In this document: in pieces, positions 1-5,105 of the stretch
How the letters are laid out: each line of letters begins with the position of its first letter
Position numbering within the stretch: position 1 is the first letter of the stretch
Origin: Acidobacteriota bacterium
GTDB lineage: Bacteria; Acidobacteriota; Terriglobia; UBA7540
Reading direction: 5' to 3'
DNA: 6,163 nucleotides
NCBI GenBank assembly: GCA_021789565.1
Contig: JAJYJL010000551.1
Location: 1 to 6,163, forward strand
Made by a program: the position numbers and the translations under genes
Notes under the pieces: generated by a model
Seen by the model: the letters and a program-made list of their open reading frames with translations, nothing else
Database searches by the model: none
Told to the model about the DNA's origin: nothing

Positions 1-573
1 GAAAACATAGTAGGAATACTCGTTCGTCATATTGGCAAGAGTAGTGATGGTGCCGTTCGGAAAAACGTATACGGTCCCGTCCTGCCCGCGAAGAACAATT
101 GTCCGCAGGTTGATCTGCTCCACCAGCCCTCCCGTCCCGTTGATGATGGCCACGTCGTTCACCCGGATCTGGTTTTCCAGCAGGATGAACAGTCCGGCAA
201 AGAGGTCCCGGACCAGATGCTGCGCGCCAAATCCCACCGCCAGGCCAAGCACGCCGGCGCCGGCCAGGATGGGCCCAATGTCAAACCCGGATTCCTTCAA
301 TGCCATCACAAGGGCCAGCAGCCAGATTCCGATGACGACCGTCTTACGGAAGATGCCGCTCAGTGTGGCCGCGCGCTTCTCGAGTTCGACATCGACCCTT
401 CCCTGCTTCTTCATCCTTTCGATGATCTGCACCCGTATGGTGGGAATCGACTTATTCAGAATTTTGGCGGCTGCATATGCAGCCAGTAAAATCGCCACAA
501 TGCGGATACCGTGATCCAGGAAAGAGCCCAAATCAGGAATTAAAGGCACCGAAAATGTTAACGTCAGCAACAT
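1..573 (-). CDS. MscS-family mechanosensitive ion channel, N-terminal part (3' end beyond window)
   Basis: My reverse-strand translation gives 191 residues from the ATG at 573 to the left edge with no stop, so the C-terminus is missing. It is an inner-membrane channel of the small MscS family, which opens on membrane tension to release solutes during hypo-osmotic shock. Residues about 22-39 and 77-93 are hydrophobic helices. Residues 104-133 form the Gly/Ala-rich pore helix (GAGVLGLAVGFGAQ, then VRDLFAGLFILLE), the family hallmark. Residues 136-183 match the start of the beta domain, including VND, GGLVEQINLRT and VFPNG. The N-terminus is short, with two helices before the pore helix, as in compact MscS rather than the large MscK types. 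The start is supported by AAAGG seven bases upstream of the ATG and by a good promoter about 80 bp further up. Specific conductance or paralogue type cannot be assigned. Confidence 0.93.
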   Translation of the reverse strand, partial: MLLTLTFSVPLIPDLGSFLDHGIRIVAILLAAYAAAKILNKSIPTIRVQIIERMKKQGRVDVELEKRAATLSGIFRKTVVIGIWLLALVMALKESGFDIGPILAGAGVLGLAVGFGAQHLVRDLFAGLFILLENQIRVNDVAIINGTGGLVEQINLRTIVLRGQDGTVYVFPNGTITTLANMTNEYSYYVF

Positions 574-659
574 GCCAAAACCTTTCGAGAGATTTCCCCA
601 AGAACCCATTCCAGCGGGACAATTACACGCAGTCCCATAAGCGGAAGGCTTCCTCCCAA

Positions 660-687
660 GTTATAGCTTTGGGAAGGCCCATGTCAA
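660..687 (-). promoter_or_regulatory. Sigma-70-like promoter for the mscS-type gene
   Basis: On the minus strand TTGACA (687 to 682, a perfect -35) is followed after 16 nt by TATAAC (665 to 660, five of six -10 matches). Transcription would start near 653, leaving a leader of about 80 nt before the channel ATG at 573. The -10 box sits in the loop of an imperfect inverted repeat (CCTCCCAAG at 652-660 and CTTTGGGAAGG at 667-677), which could be an operator. The promoter lies in the 225-bp gap after the upstream aroDE stop codon, so the channel gene is likely to be transcribed independently. Confidence 0.6.
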
Positions 688-798
688 ACTGGTGGTGGAG
701 GCGAGACAGAGGTTTCCGTCAAAAGCCATTTCGATTCAATGAAAGGAAAACCCGGACCGGCCCTGCCCGCAGCAGCTCAACGGGACGAACCAGCGATA

Positions 799-2370
799 CT
801 AGCCCGCTGTTGGATGGCTCAGAGATTGGCGGACGGCCTGCTCCATCAGAGCCCTTGGGGCGGATTGTCCGGTCCAGATTTCAAATTGCCGGGCACCTTG
901 GGCCACCAGCATTTCGAGGCCGGAAATGGTCACCAGCCCGCGGCCGCGTGCTTCAGAAAGGAAACGTGTCTCGACCGGATAATAGACCATGTCAAAAACC
1001 ACGCGCGTCCGCAGCCGCGCAAGGTCGATGGGGTGCGCGTCACTGTGGGGCGCCATACCTACCGGAGTAGCGTTAATCACGGCATCCACGTCCATGCCGT
1101 CCGCGTTCTCCCAGGGAACGGCCTCCGCGCCCACAGCACGGGCGAGTTTTCTGGCCACGGCGTCCCGGCGGGCGGTAATAAAGACGTCGACCTTCTCCGC
1201 AACCAGAGCATAGGCCGCAGCCCGCGCAGCCCCTCCGGCGCCCAGGATCAGGATTCGGCTTCCTGGAAGGCGCAACCGCTTGGCCAGTACTTCAACCACG
1301 GCGGTAGAGTCCGTGTTCCACCCCATCCACTTGCCGTGCCGGATCGCAACGGTGTTGCAGGCGCCGATCTGCTCGGATAAAGGGTCCATCCAGGATAGTT
1401 CCCTCATGATCGCCTGCTTGAAGGGCATGGTGATGCTGAAACCCGCAAACTTGAGGGACCTGGCAAACTTCAGAAAGTCGCTCAGCCGGCCGGTTTCACA
1501 GGGCAGGTAGAGCGCGTTTACGCGCTTGGCCTGGAAGGCAATATTCTGCATGGCCGGCGAGAGGGACATGGAAGAATGCGTCCCCACCACCCCAAACAAC
1601 TGCGTGCGCTCGTCAAGATCATCCACATGGTAAACCGACAGCATGTGGTCAATCCCCAACTGGCCGCTGGCCACAGCATGGTGGTTGCCCATCGATGCGT
1701 ATGTAAAAGGACATCCCCAACGGAAGGCCATGACGCGCGAACAGATGCCTGAGTTTCCCATCGCAAGCGCAACCAGCATGGGGTGTCGCCTGCGGTTGGT
1801 CTTCAGCAGTTTGAGGACTTTCAGATTGTCCTGAAGGTCCCGGGCATGGCTTGCAATCTTGACGGCTTCCACCGGAAAACGGGCAAGACGGCGATAAACA
1901 GCGGCAAGGTCAGGCGTACTCTTGTAATTGTGATAGGAAACAATCACCTTGGCGGGATCAAACAGCCTGAACGGCTTCTTGCGCAAAGAATTAACGGATT
2001 CAATCTCAATATCAACCCACTGGCACCCGGCACGGGCCGCTGCGGCCAGCACAGCGATCTGATCTTCAACCGAACCGTGAAATTTCCCGCCGGCCTCACC
2101 CCTTCGGCATGTCGCAATAACCTGAGGATAGCGCAACCGGGCCAGCATCTTGTGCAAGTCGGTTTCTAAGCCGGTGAGGTTCTGGAGATAATCAAGACGA
2201 AGCTCGAAACCAAGCGAGGCGGAGATACCCATACTCTCGATGTGTGCCTCGGCCGCATCCAGTGAGGTGGGTGCCAAAGCAACAAAAATGCGCGGAGATG
2301 AAGATTTGGCCAAATCAAGTTCCGGGGCCGTCAGCCCTTTTGAGTGAACAACTCTTTTATTATAAGTCAT
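799..2370 (-). CDS. aroDE: Bifunctional 3-dehydroquinate dehydratase (type I) / shikimate dehydrogenase
   Basis: This 523-residue cytosolic enzyme should catalyse steps 3 and 4 of the shikimate pathway: dehydration of 3-dehydroquinate, then NADPH-dependent reduction of 3-dehydroshikimate. Residues about 26-245 are a type I dehydratase. Visible are ELRLD (56-60), ATCRR (86-90), the VDIE motif (119-122), the catalytic His147 in SYHNY, the Schiff-base Lys171 in VKIASH, and SR at 211-212. Residues about 256-518 are an AroE-type dehydrogenase: SLSP (269-272), the catalytic Lys318 in FSITMPFK, GACNT (336-340), NTD with Asp354, the Rossmann motif GAGGAA (377-382), NATPVGM (433-439) and Gln491 in MLVAQGA. 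All key residues of both halves are present, so both activities are expected. Domain order matches plant DHQ-SDH, and the GFSIT variant is also plant-like. The start has no clear Shine-Dalgarno sequence; the first 25 residues precede the conserved domain, so a later start is possible. Confidence 0.95.
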   Translation of the reverse strand: MTYNKRVVHSKGLTAPELDLAKSSSPRIFVALAPTSLDAAEAHIESMGISASLGFELRLDYLQNLTGLETDLHKMLARLRYPQVIATCRRGEAGGKFHGSVEDQIAVLAAAARAGCQWVDIEIESVNSLRKKPFRLFDPAKVIVSYHNYKSTPDLAAVYRRLARFPVEAVKIASHARDLQDNLKVLKLLKTNRRRHPMLVALAMGNSGICSRVMAFRWGCPFTYASMGNHHAVASGQLGIDHMLSVYHVDDLDERTQLFGVVGTHSSMSLSPAMQNIAFQAKRVNALYLPCETGRLSDFLKFARSLKFAGFSITMPFKQAIMRELSWMDPLSEQIGACNTVAIRHGKWMGWNTDSTAVVEVLAKRLRLPGSRILILGAGGAARAAAYALVAEKVDVFITARRDAVARKLARAVGAEAVPWENADGMDVDAVINATPVGMAPHSDAHPIDLARLRTRVVFDMVYYPVETRFLSEARGRGLVTISGLEMLVAQGARQFEIWTGQSAPRALMEQAVRQSLSHPTAG

Positions 2371-2718
2371 TTGTCAAAATTGAGGGAGAAAATGTCCAGG
2401 GCCACATCCTCCGGACCCCATTTCGACTGATTTTAGATAGCCATCTGCCGGTCCGTTGGCCCCGGGAAAACCCCCGCCCGAACCCTCAGCCGGCGAAATC
2501 GTAGACTTTCCGGCCATCGCAGCCCGAAAATTCAGCGGATTTAAAATTCTGTGGGCACAAGTGCGGCATAATACCGTAAAATTCTGTCCTGGGCCAAGCC
2601 ACGGAGATCTTCCGTGCGGGCTCATTTCGGCAGAGAAAACTTAGCAAACATATGTATTTACAATAAGTTACGAATAAACACCGGCAGCGTCAACGGTCAA
2701 ACCGGCGAGACCCCTGAT
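2371..2718. other. Divergent intergenic region between aroDE and the Nudix gene
   Basis: This 348-bp stretch separates two divergently transcribed genes and should hold both promoters. For aroDE (minus) the best candidate is TTGGCC (2597-2592), an 18-nt spacer and TATTAT (2573-2568), giving a leader of about 190 nt. For the Nudix gene (plus) there is only an AT-rich patch at about 2636-2688 with no convincing -35/-10 pair. A perfect 6-bp hairpin with a 5-nt loop (CACGGA 2600-2605, TCCGTG 2611-2616) lies between them. A second hairpin spans 2489-2514 (GCCGG and AAA arms, two-base bulge). An open minus-strand frame (2374-2517 from its inner ATG, 47 codons, Gly-rich) ends two codons before the aroDE ATG and in the same frame. 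I cannot show that it is translated. Confidence 0.5.
2568..2597 (-). promoter_or_regulatory. Possible aroDE promoter
   Basis: On the minus strand TTGGCC (2597-2592, four of six) is followed after 18 nt by TATTAT (2573-2568, five of six). It is the best -35/-10 pair I found upstream of aroDE, but it implies an unusually long leader of about 190 nt. A weak -35 makes this tentative. Confidence 0.3.
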
Positions 2719-3177
2719 ATGAAGCGTGAATACCCTGATCACCCGATTGTGGGAGTCGGCGGAGTGGTCATTCGAGATAACTTCGTACTCCTGATCCGGC
2801 GCGGGCGAGAACCGCTCAAGGGCGAATGGTCCATACCAGGAGGCATGCTCGAACTCGGGGAGAGTTTGAAAGACGGAATAAAGAGAGAAATTCTGGAGGA
2901 AACAGGCCTGAAAGTCCGTCCGCTGGAGCCCATCGCAGTGCTGGATCGCATACAGGAGAACGGGGGCAGAGTACAGTTTCACTACGTCATTATCGACTAT
3001 GTTTGCCGACCGGCAGGAGGCCGTCTGAAGGCCGGCAGCGACGTTCTGGATGCCCGATGGGTGGACCGCCGCAATCTGCTGGACTACAAAATCACGCCCA
3101 AAGCCGCCGCCGTTATCGCTGACGCATTTGATTGGTTTGCGAAGCACAAAAAGGTATCATCACGCAAGACCCGGTGA
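2719..3177 (+). CDS. Nudix hydrolase, ADP-ribose pyrophosphatase-like
   Basis: This is a 152-residue cytosolic Nudix protein, expected to cleave a nucleoside diphosphate linked to another moiety using a divalent metal. Residues 42-64 match the Nudix box GX5EX7REUXEEXGU exactly, with Gly42, Glu48, Arg56-Glu57, Glu60-Glu61 and Gly63. Just before it is the EPLKGEWSIPGG segment (31-42), typical of the group often annotated as ADP-ribose pyrophosphatase or MutT-like (COG1051 type). That resemblance is recalled, not searched, and substrate cannot be read from sequence. The frame is open upstream to a GTG at 2614. I prefer the ATG at 2719 because the conserved fold begins at residue 11 (VGVGGVVIRD) and the upstream residues look like translated intergenic DNA; GGCGAG lies 9 nt upstream as a weak ribosome site. 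It is divergent from aroDE and convergent with the small transcription unit to its right. Confidence 0.92.
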   Translation: MKREYPDHPIVGVGGVVIRDNFVLLIRRGREPLKGEWSIPGGMLELGESLKDGIKREILEETGLKVRPLEPIAVLDRIQENGGRVQFHYVIIDYVCRPAGGRLKAGSDVLDARWVDRRNLLDYKITPKAAAVIADAFDWFAKHKKVSSRKTR

Positions 3178-3249
3178 GCCAACTGCCTGAAACTTGACCC
3201 TATCACTGCTGCCGCCCGGTCCCAAATCCAAGCCCCATAAAATACAGAA

Positions 3250-3282
3250 CCCCTGGCCTTGCTTCGCTGGCAAGACCAGGGG
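3250..3282 (-). terminator. Rho-independent terminator of the small transcript
   Basis: The arms CCCCTGG-T-CTTGC and GCAAG-G-CCAGGGG (minus strand) form a continuous 13-bp stem with one U-G pair and a 7-nt loop. It is followed on the minus side by the T-rich TTCTGTATTTTATG. On the plus strand the same position is a C-A mismatch and no T-tract follows, so it acts leftward rather than terminating the convergent Nudix gene. Confidence 0.8.
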
Positions 3283-3326
3283 TCGGATACTGATTGGGAT
3301 TGGCCTCCCTGATGCTTCCGGGAACT

Positions 3327-3341
3327 GGCGCTACTAGCGCC
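3327..3341. repeat. Near-perfect palindrome
   Basis: GGCGCTACTAGCGCC has 7-bp arms around one central base. In the predicted minus-strand RNA it gives a 6-bp GC-rich hairpin with a 3-nt loop. It is part of the small transcript. Confidence 0.7.
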
Positions 3342-3399
3342 GTGCCTTTTATCCTCTCTTAGCTAGGGAGAGGTCCTACAAACAAGCACTAGCGAGCGC

Positions 3400-3441
3400 C
3401 TAAGCCTCAGCACCCTCGCTACAGTTACTTTCAATTTGCAT
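3400..3441 (-). CDS. Mini-ORF of 13 codons with a very strong ribosome binding site
   Basis: ATG at 3441 to TAG at 3400 encodes MQIESNCSEGAEA, an acidic peptide with one cysteine and no signal or membrane segment. I do not recognise it. The case for translation is the ribosome binding site: 14-17 nt complementary to the 16S rRNA 3' end, with GGAGG spaced 6 nt from the ATG, placed just after a promoter. The stop codon lies in the 18-nt loop of a 7-bp stem whose 5' arm is inside the ORF, so a translating ribosome would open that stem. It may be a functional peptide, or its translation may serve to control the RNA. The short length gives no coding statistics. Confidence 0.45.
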   Translation of the reverse strand: MQIESNCSEGAEA

Positions 3442-3458
3442 GGATCACCTCCTTTCTA
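3441..3458 (-). promoter_or_regulatory. Extended Shine-Dalgarno sequence complementary to the 16S rRNA tail
   Basis: The plus strand reads TGGATCACCTCCTTTCTA, the form taken by many bacterial 16S rRNA 3' ends. The minus-strand RNA therefore carries its full complement, including AAAGGAGGTGATCC, directly before the mini-ORF ATG. Typical sites pair over 4-7 nt. The GTGATCC part can also pair with GGAATCAC at 3468-3461 (one bulged A), which could partly mask the site if transcription starts far enough upstream. Confidence 0.75.
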
Positions 3459-3469
3459 GCGTGATTCCG

Positions 3470-3498
3470 ATACTATAGTCCTGCGACTTCGGAGTCAA
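3470..3498 (-). promoter_or_regulatory. Sigma-70-like promoter of the small transcript with an embedded inverted repeat
   Basis: On the minus strand TTGACT (3498-3493, five of six) is followed by TATAGT after 15 nt (3477-3472) or TAGTAT after 17 nt (3475-3470). Transcription would start near 3465-3463, about 20 nt before the mini-ORF. The 12-bp imperfect palindrome GACTTCGGAGTC (3485-3496) overlaps the -35 box and the spacer, a position where a repressor could act. Confidence 0.6.
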
Positions 3499-3499
3499 G

Positions 3500-3535
3500 A
3501 AAAAACATCGGCGCACTGAAGTAAATTTCAGCGCG
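3500..3535 (-). terminator. Rho-independent terminator of the glycosyltransferase gene
   Basis: On the minus strand CGCGCTGAA (3535-3527) pairs with TTCAGTGCG (3520-3512) in a 9-bp stem with one G-U pair and a 6-nt loop. A run of six T (3505-3500) follows 6 nt after the stem. The glycosyltransferase stop codon (3530-3528) lies inside the 5' arm. The tail ends one base before the -35 box of the next promoter. Confidence 0.6.
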
Positions 3536-4262
3536 GAAAGTGGCCCGTCAAAGCGTGCCATCGGAGCACAATCAGATCGAGGAACATACGCGTGGAATCA
3601 CGCAGGAAATGGACCTTGGTGGCGGGATTATCGTTCCAGCGGACGGGCACTTCCACAATCTTCCCGCCCAGGTGCTGGATCAGGAAAAGCACCTCCGGGT
3701 CAAAGCCGAACCGCTCAACCTGCTGCAGTTCAAAAGCCCTGCGCGTTGAGTCTCTGCGGAAGAGTTTCAGCCCGCATTGAGTGTCGTGAAGCTTGAGCCC
3801 TGTAAACAGTCTGACCAGCAGATTGAAGAATCGCCCGGCAAGCTCGCGTTGCAGCGGCTGACGGACTCCAATCAGCTTCCGGTCGAGAGCGCGCGAGCCG
3901 ATTGCGGCATCGGCCGACCCGGTCTCCAGCGCAGCCAGCAGCTTGTCCGCTTCTTCAATGGGAGCGGAAAGATCAGCATCTGTGAAAAGGACCAGTTTGC
4001 CACGCGCTTCCAGAACGCCACGCCGGACGCTGAACCCTTTTCCACGGTTGACGCCGTTCAAAAGCACCTGCGTTCTGGACCAGAGCGATTGAAATTCCCT
4101 GAAAAGATCCGCAGTACGGTCACTGGAACCGTCGTCCACAAGCACGATTTCAACCCCAAAGGGCTTTGAGGAGGCGTATTTCCGGACTTCATCCAGGGTT
4201 TTCCCAACCCTCAGAGACTCGTTGTAGGCAGGGATAACAATACTTAGGTACGGGCTAGCCAT
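3528..4262 (-). CDS. GT2-family glycosyltransferase, polyprenyl-phosphate glucosyltransferase-like
   Basis: This 244-residue GT-A enzyme should transfer a sugar from a nucleotide donor, probably to a polyprenyl phosphate at the inner face of the membrane. The opening SIVIPAYNES (7-16) and VDDGSSD (42-48) form the nucleotide-binding part; DAD at 95-97 is the metal-binding DXD. NRGKG (72-76), DTQCGLKLF (160-168), FGFDPE (185-190) and RWND (208-211) are shared with the dolichyl-phosphate beta-glucosyltransferase (ALG5-like) branch as I remember it, rather than with chain-forming GT2 synthases. No transmembrane helix is evident; the C-terminal segment 224-240 could lie on the membrane. Neighbouring genes do not reveal the glycan. 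The start fits because the conserved fold begins at residue 6, yet no Shine-Dalgarno sequence precedes it; a -10-like TATATT lies only 9 nt upstream, so a leaderless mRNA is possible. Confidence 0.9.
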   Translation of the reverse strand: MASPYLSIVIPAYNESLRVGKTLDEVRKYASSKPFGVEIVLVDDGSSDRTADLFREFQSLWSRTQVLLNGVNRGKGFSVRRGVLEARGKLVLFTDADLSAPIEEADKLLAALETGSADAAIGSRALDRKLIGVRQPLQRELAGRFFNLLVRLFTGLKLHDTQCGLKLFRRDSTRRAFELQQVERFGFDPEVLFLIQHLGGKIVEVPVRWNDNPATKVHFLRDSTRMFLDLIVLRWHALTGHFPR

Positions 4263-4271
4263 AGGGGGCAG

Positions 4272-4301
4272 AATATAATCCGGTCACTCCACAAATTGCA
4301 A
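4272..4301 (-). promoter_or_regulatory. Possible promoter giving a nearly leaderless glycosyltransferase mRNA
   Basis: On the minus strand TTGCAA (4301-4296, four of six) is followed after 18 nt by TATATT (4277-4272, five of six). The glycosyltransferase ATG starts at 4262, only 9 nt beyond the -10 box, so the transcript would begin within a few bases of the start codon. Confidence 0.35.
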
Positions 4302-4346
4302 TGGAATTCAAGTCAGAGACCGTAAACCTATGTCGCTCTTGAGGCA

Positions 4347-4401
4347 GCACTTGCAACGTTGCCACAGTTGGGGCAACGCTCACCGTTCTGCCGCCAAGTG
4401 C
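4347..4401 (-). repeat. Two-tier inverted repeat in the pcm-glycosyltransferase gap
   Basis: An outer 7-bp pair (GCACTTG 4347-4353 and CAAGTGC 4395-4401) encloses an inner pair (AACGTTGCC 4355-4363 and GGCAACGCT 4372-4380, 9 bp with a G-U pair in minus-strand RNA, 8-nt loop). The inner arm contains the palindrome GCAACGTTGC (4353-4362). No T-tract follows, so it is not a standard terminator for pcm. It could be an mRNA-stabilising structure or a protein-binding site. Confidence 0.45.
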
Positions 4402-4445
4402 CACATGGCGGCGCCACAGCTTCAAGATTGTTACCGGAAATTCCG

Positions 4446-5105
4446 CTACCACGCTCGCTCTGGCCACGCCTGCCGCCCAACCAGAGGAACAAACTGGCAG
4501 GGGTCCAGTTCGCGGATTGAAATCTCGTCTCCGTGTTTGAAAATGACTTGGAGGGTCTGCAACTGGAGCGTCCCCACAGGAATCACCAACCGCCCGCCTT
4601 CGGCCAACTGGCTGACCAAAGCCTGCGGGACCGCCGGCGCCGCAGCCGTTACAAGAATTGCATTGTAAGGAGCTCCGGCGGGATAGCCTTCGCTTCCGTC
4701 TTCGGGAATGACCCGGATGCCGCGGTAGCCGAGGGACGCCAGGCGCTCGCGCGCCGATTCAGCCAGGCGCCGGACGCGTTCCATGGTGATTACTTCCGCG
4801 CCGAGATGCGCCAGAACCGCAGCCTGGTAGCCCGAGCCAGTGCCAATTTCCAGCACTTTGTCCCCCGGACTAATCTGGGCCGCTTCCGTCATGGCGGCAA
4901 CCATATACGGTTGCGAAATGGTCTGGCCTTCTCCAATCATGATGGGCCGGTCGTCGTAGGCTGCCTGCTTATCTGCAGGAGGAACGAACTCGTGGCGTGG
5001 CACCTCAAACATGGCAAGCAGAACACGCGGGTCACTAATTCCACGCCGTCGCAACTGCCACTTAATCATTGCGCGGCGTTCGGATTCAAAAGGAATTGCA
5101 GTCAT
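4446..5105 (-). CDS. pcm: Protein-L-isoaspartate O-methyltransferase
   Basis: This 219-residue, SAM-dependent cytosolic repair enzyme methylates L-isoaspartyl residues in aged proteins so they can revert to aspartate. The length is normal for the bacterial family. Visible motifs are QLRRRGISDPRVL (17-29) and VPRHEFVP (35-42). GEGQTISQPYMVA (58-70) carries the active-site serine Ser64. The SAM-binding motif I is VLEIGTGSGYQ (84-94), with Glu109 as the acidic residue after strand 2. EDGSEGYP (135-142) and VTAAAPAVPQALVSQLAEGGRLVIPVG (152-178) follow. The usual GDG of the third motif reads EDG, a mild change. The start is fixed by lack of any other start codon before an in-frame TAG upstream. 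The immediate Shine-Dalgarno is weak, and a mini-ORF with a good one ends across the ATG. It is co-directional with the AraC-type gene 89 bp upstream. Confidence 0.95.
   Translation of the reverse strand: MTAIPFESERRAMIKWQLRRRGISDPRVLLAMFEVPRHEFVPPADKQAAYDDRPIMIGEGQTISQPYMVAAMTEAAQISPGDKVLEIGTGSGYQAAVLAHLGAEVITMERVRRLAESARERLASLGYRGIRVIPEDGSEGYPAGAPYNAILVTAAAPAVPQALVSQLAEGGRLVIPVGTLQLQTLQVIFKHGDEISIRELDPCQFVPLVGRQAWPERAW

Larger units (their letters stand above)
3238..3464 (-). ncRNA. Putative small structured transcript with a 5' mini-ORF
   Basis: I do not recognise this as a named RNA family. On the minus strand a promoter (3498-3470) and a terminator (3282-3250 plus T-rich tail) delimit a transcript of about 225 nt. 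From 5' to 3' it has a possible hairpin around the ribosome site (arms 3468-3461 and 3448-3442), a 13-codon ORF (3441-3400), and a 7-bp stem enclosing its stop codon (3421-3415 with 3396-3390). Next are CCTCTC/GAGAGG (3373-3368 with 3358-3353), the near-palindrome GGCGCTAGTAGCGCC (3341-3327), a weak TTCCC/GGGAG stem, and the terminator. Nothing is encoded downstream on this strand, so it is not a leader for another gene. It could be a regulatory RNA, a dual-function RNA, or an mRNA for a tiny peptide. Boundaries are estimated from promoter and terminator positions only. Confidence 0.5.

Noticed and set aside
32..1380. Long plus-strand frames opposite the mscS-type and aroDE genes
   Set aside because: They lie antisense to clearly recognised conserved proteins and read as unstructured translations, as expected for shadow frames in GC-rich DNA.
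2359..2377. TTGACA and TATAAT near the aroDE start on the minus strand
   Set aside because: Both boxes are good matches but are only 7 nt apart, and the TATAAT lies within codons 3-5, so they cannot form one promoter.
2614..2718. N-terminal extension of the Nudix protein from a GTG at 2614
   Set aside because: The 35 extra residues precede the normal Nudix fold, start within a hairpin and show no family resemblance.
3311..3361. Plus-strand ORF of 16 codons inside the small transcript region
   Set aside because: It has no ribosome site, and the hairpin asymmetry and promoter indicate minus-strand transcription.
3441..3458. Remnant of a 16S rRNA gene on the plus strand
   Set aside because: Only these 18 bases match a 16S 3' end; the preceding bases do not continue the conserved rRNA sequence. 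The minus-strand reading as an extended ribosome binding site next to an ATG explains it better.
4255..4467. Minus-strand frame of 70 codons spanning the pcm-glycosyltransferase gap
   Set aside because: It starts at a GTG without a good ribosome site inside the pcm end, shows no recognisable domain, and contains the nested hairpin and a promoter-like site. I treat it as chance, though its overlaps at both ends are noted.
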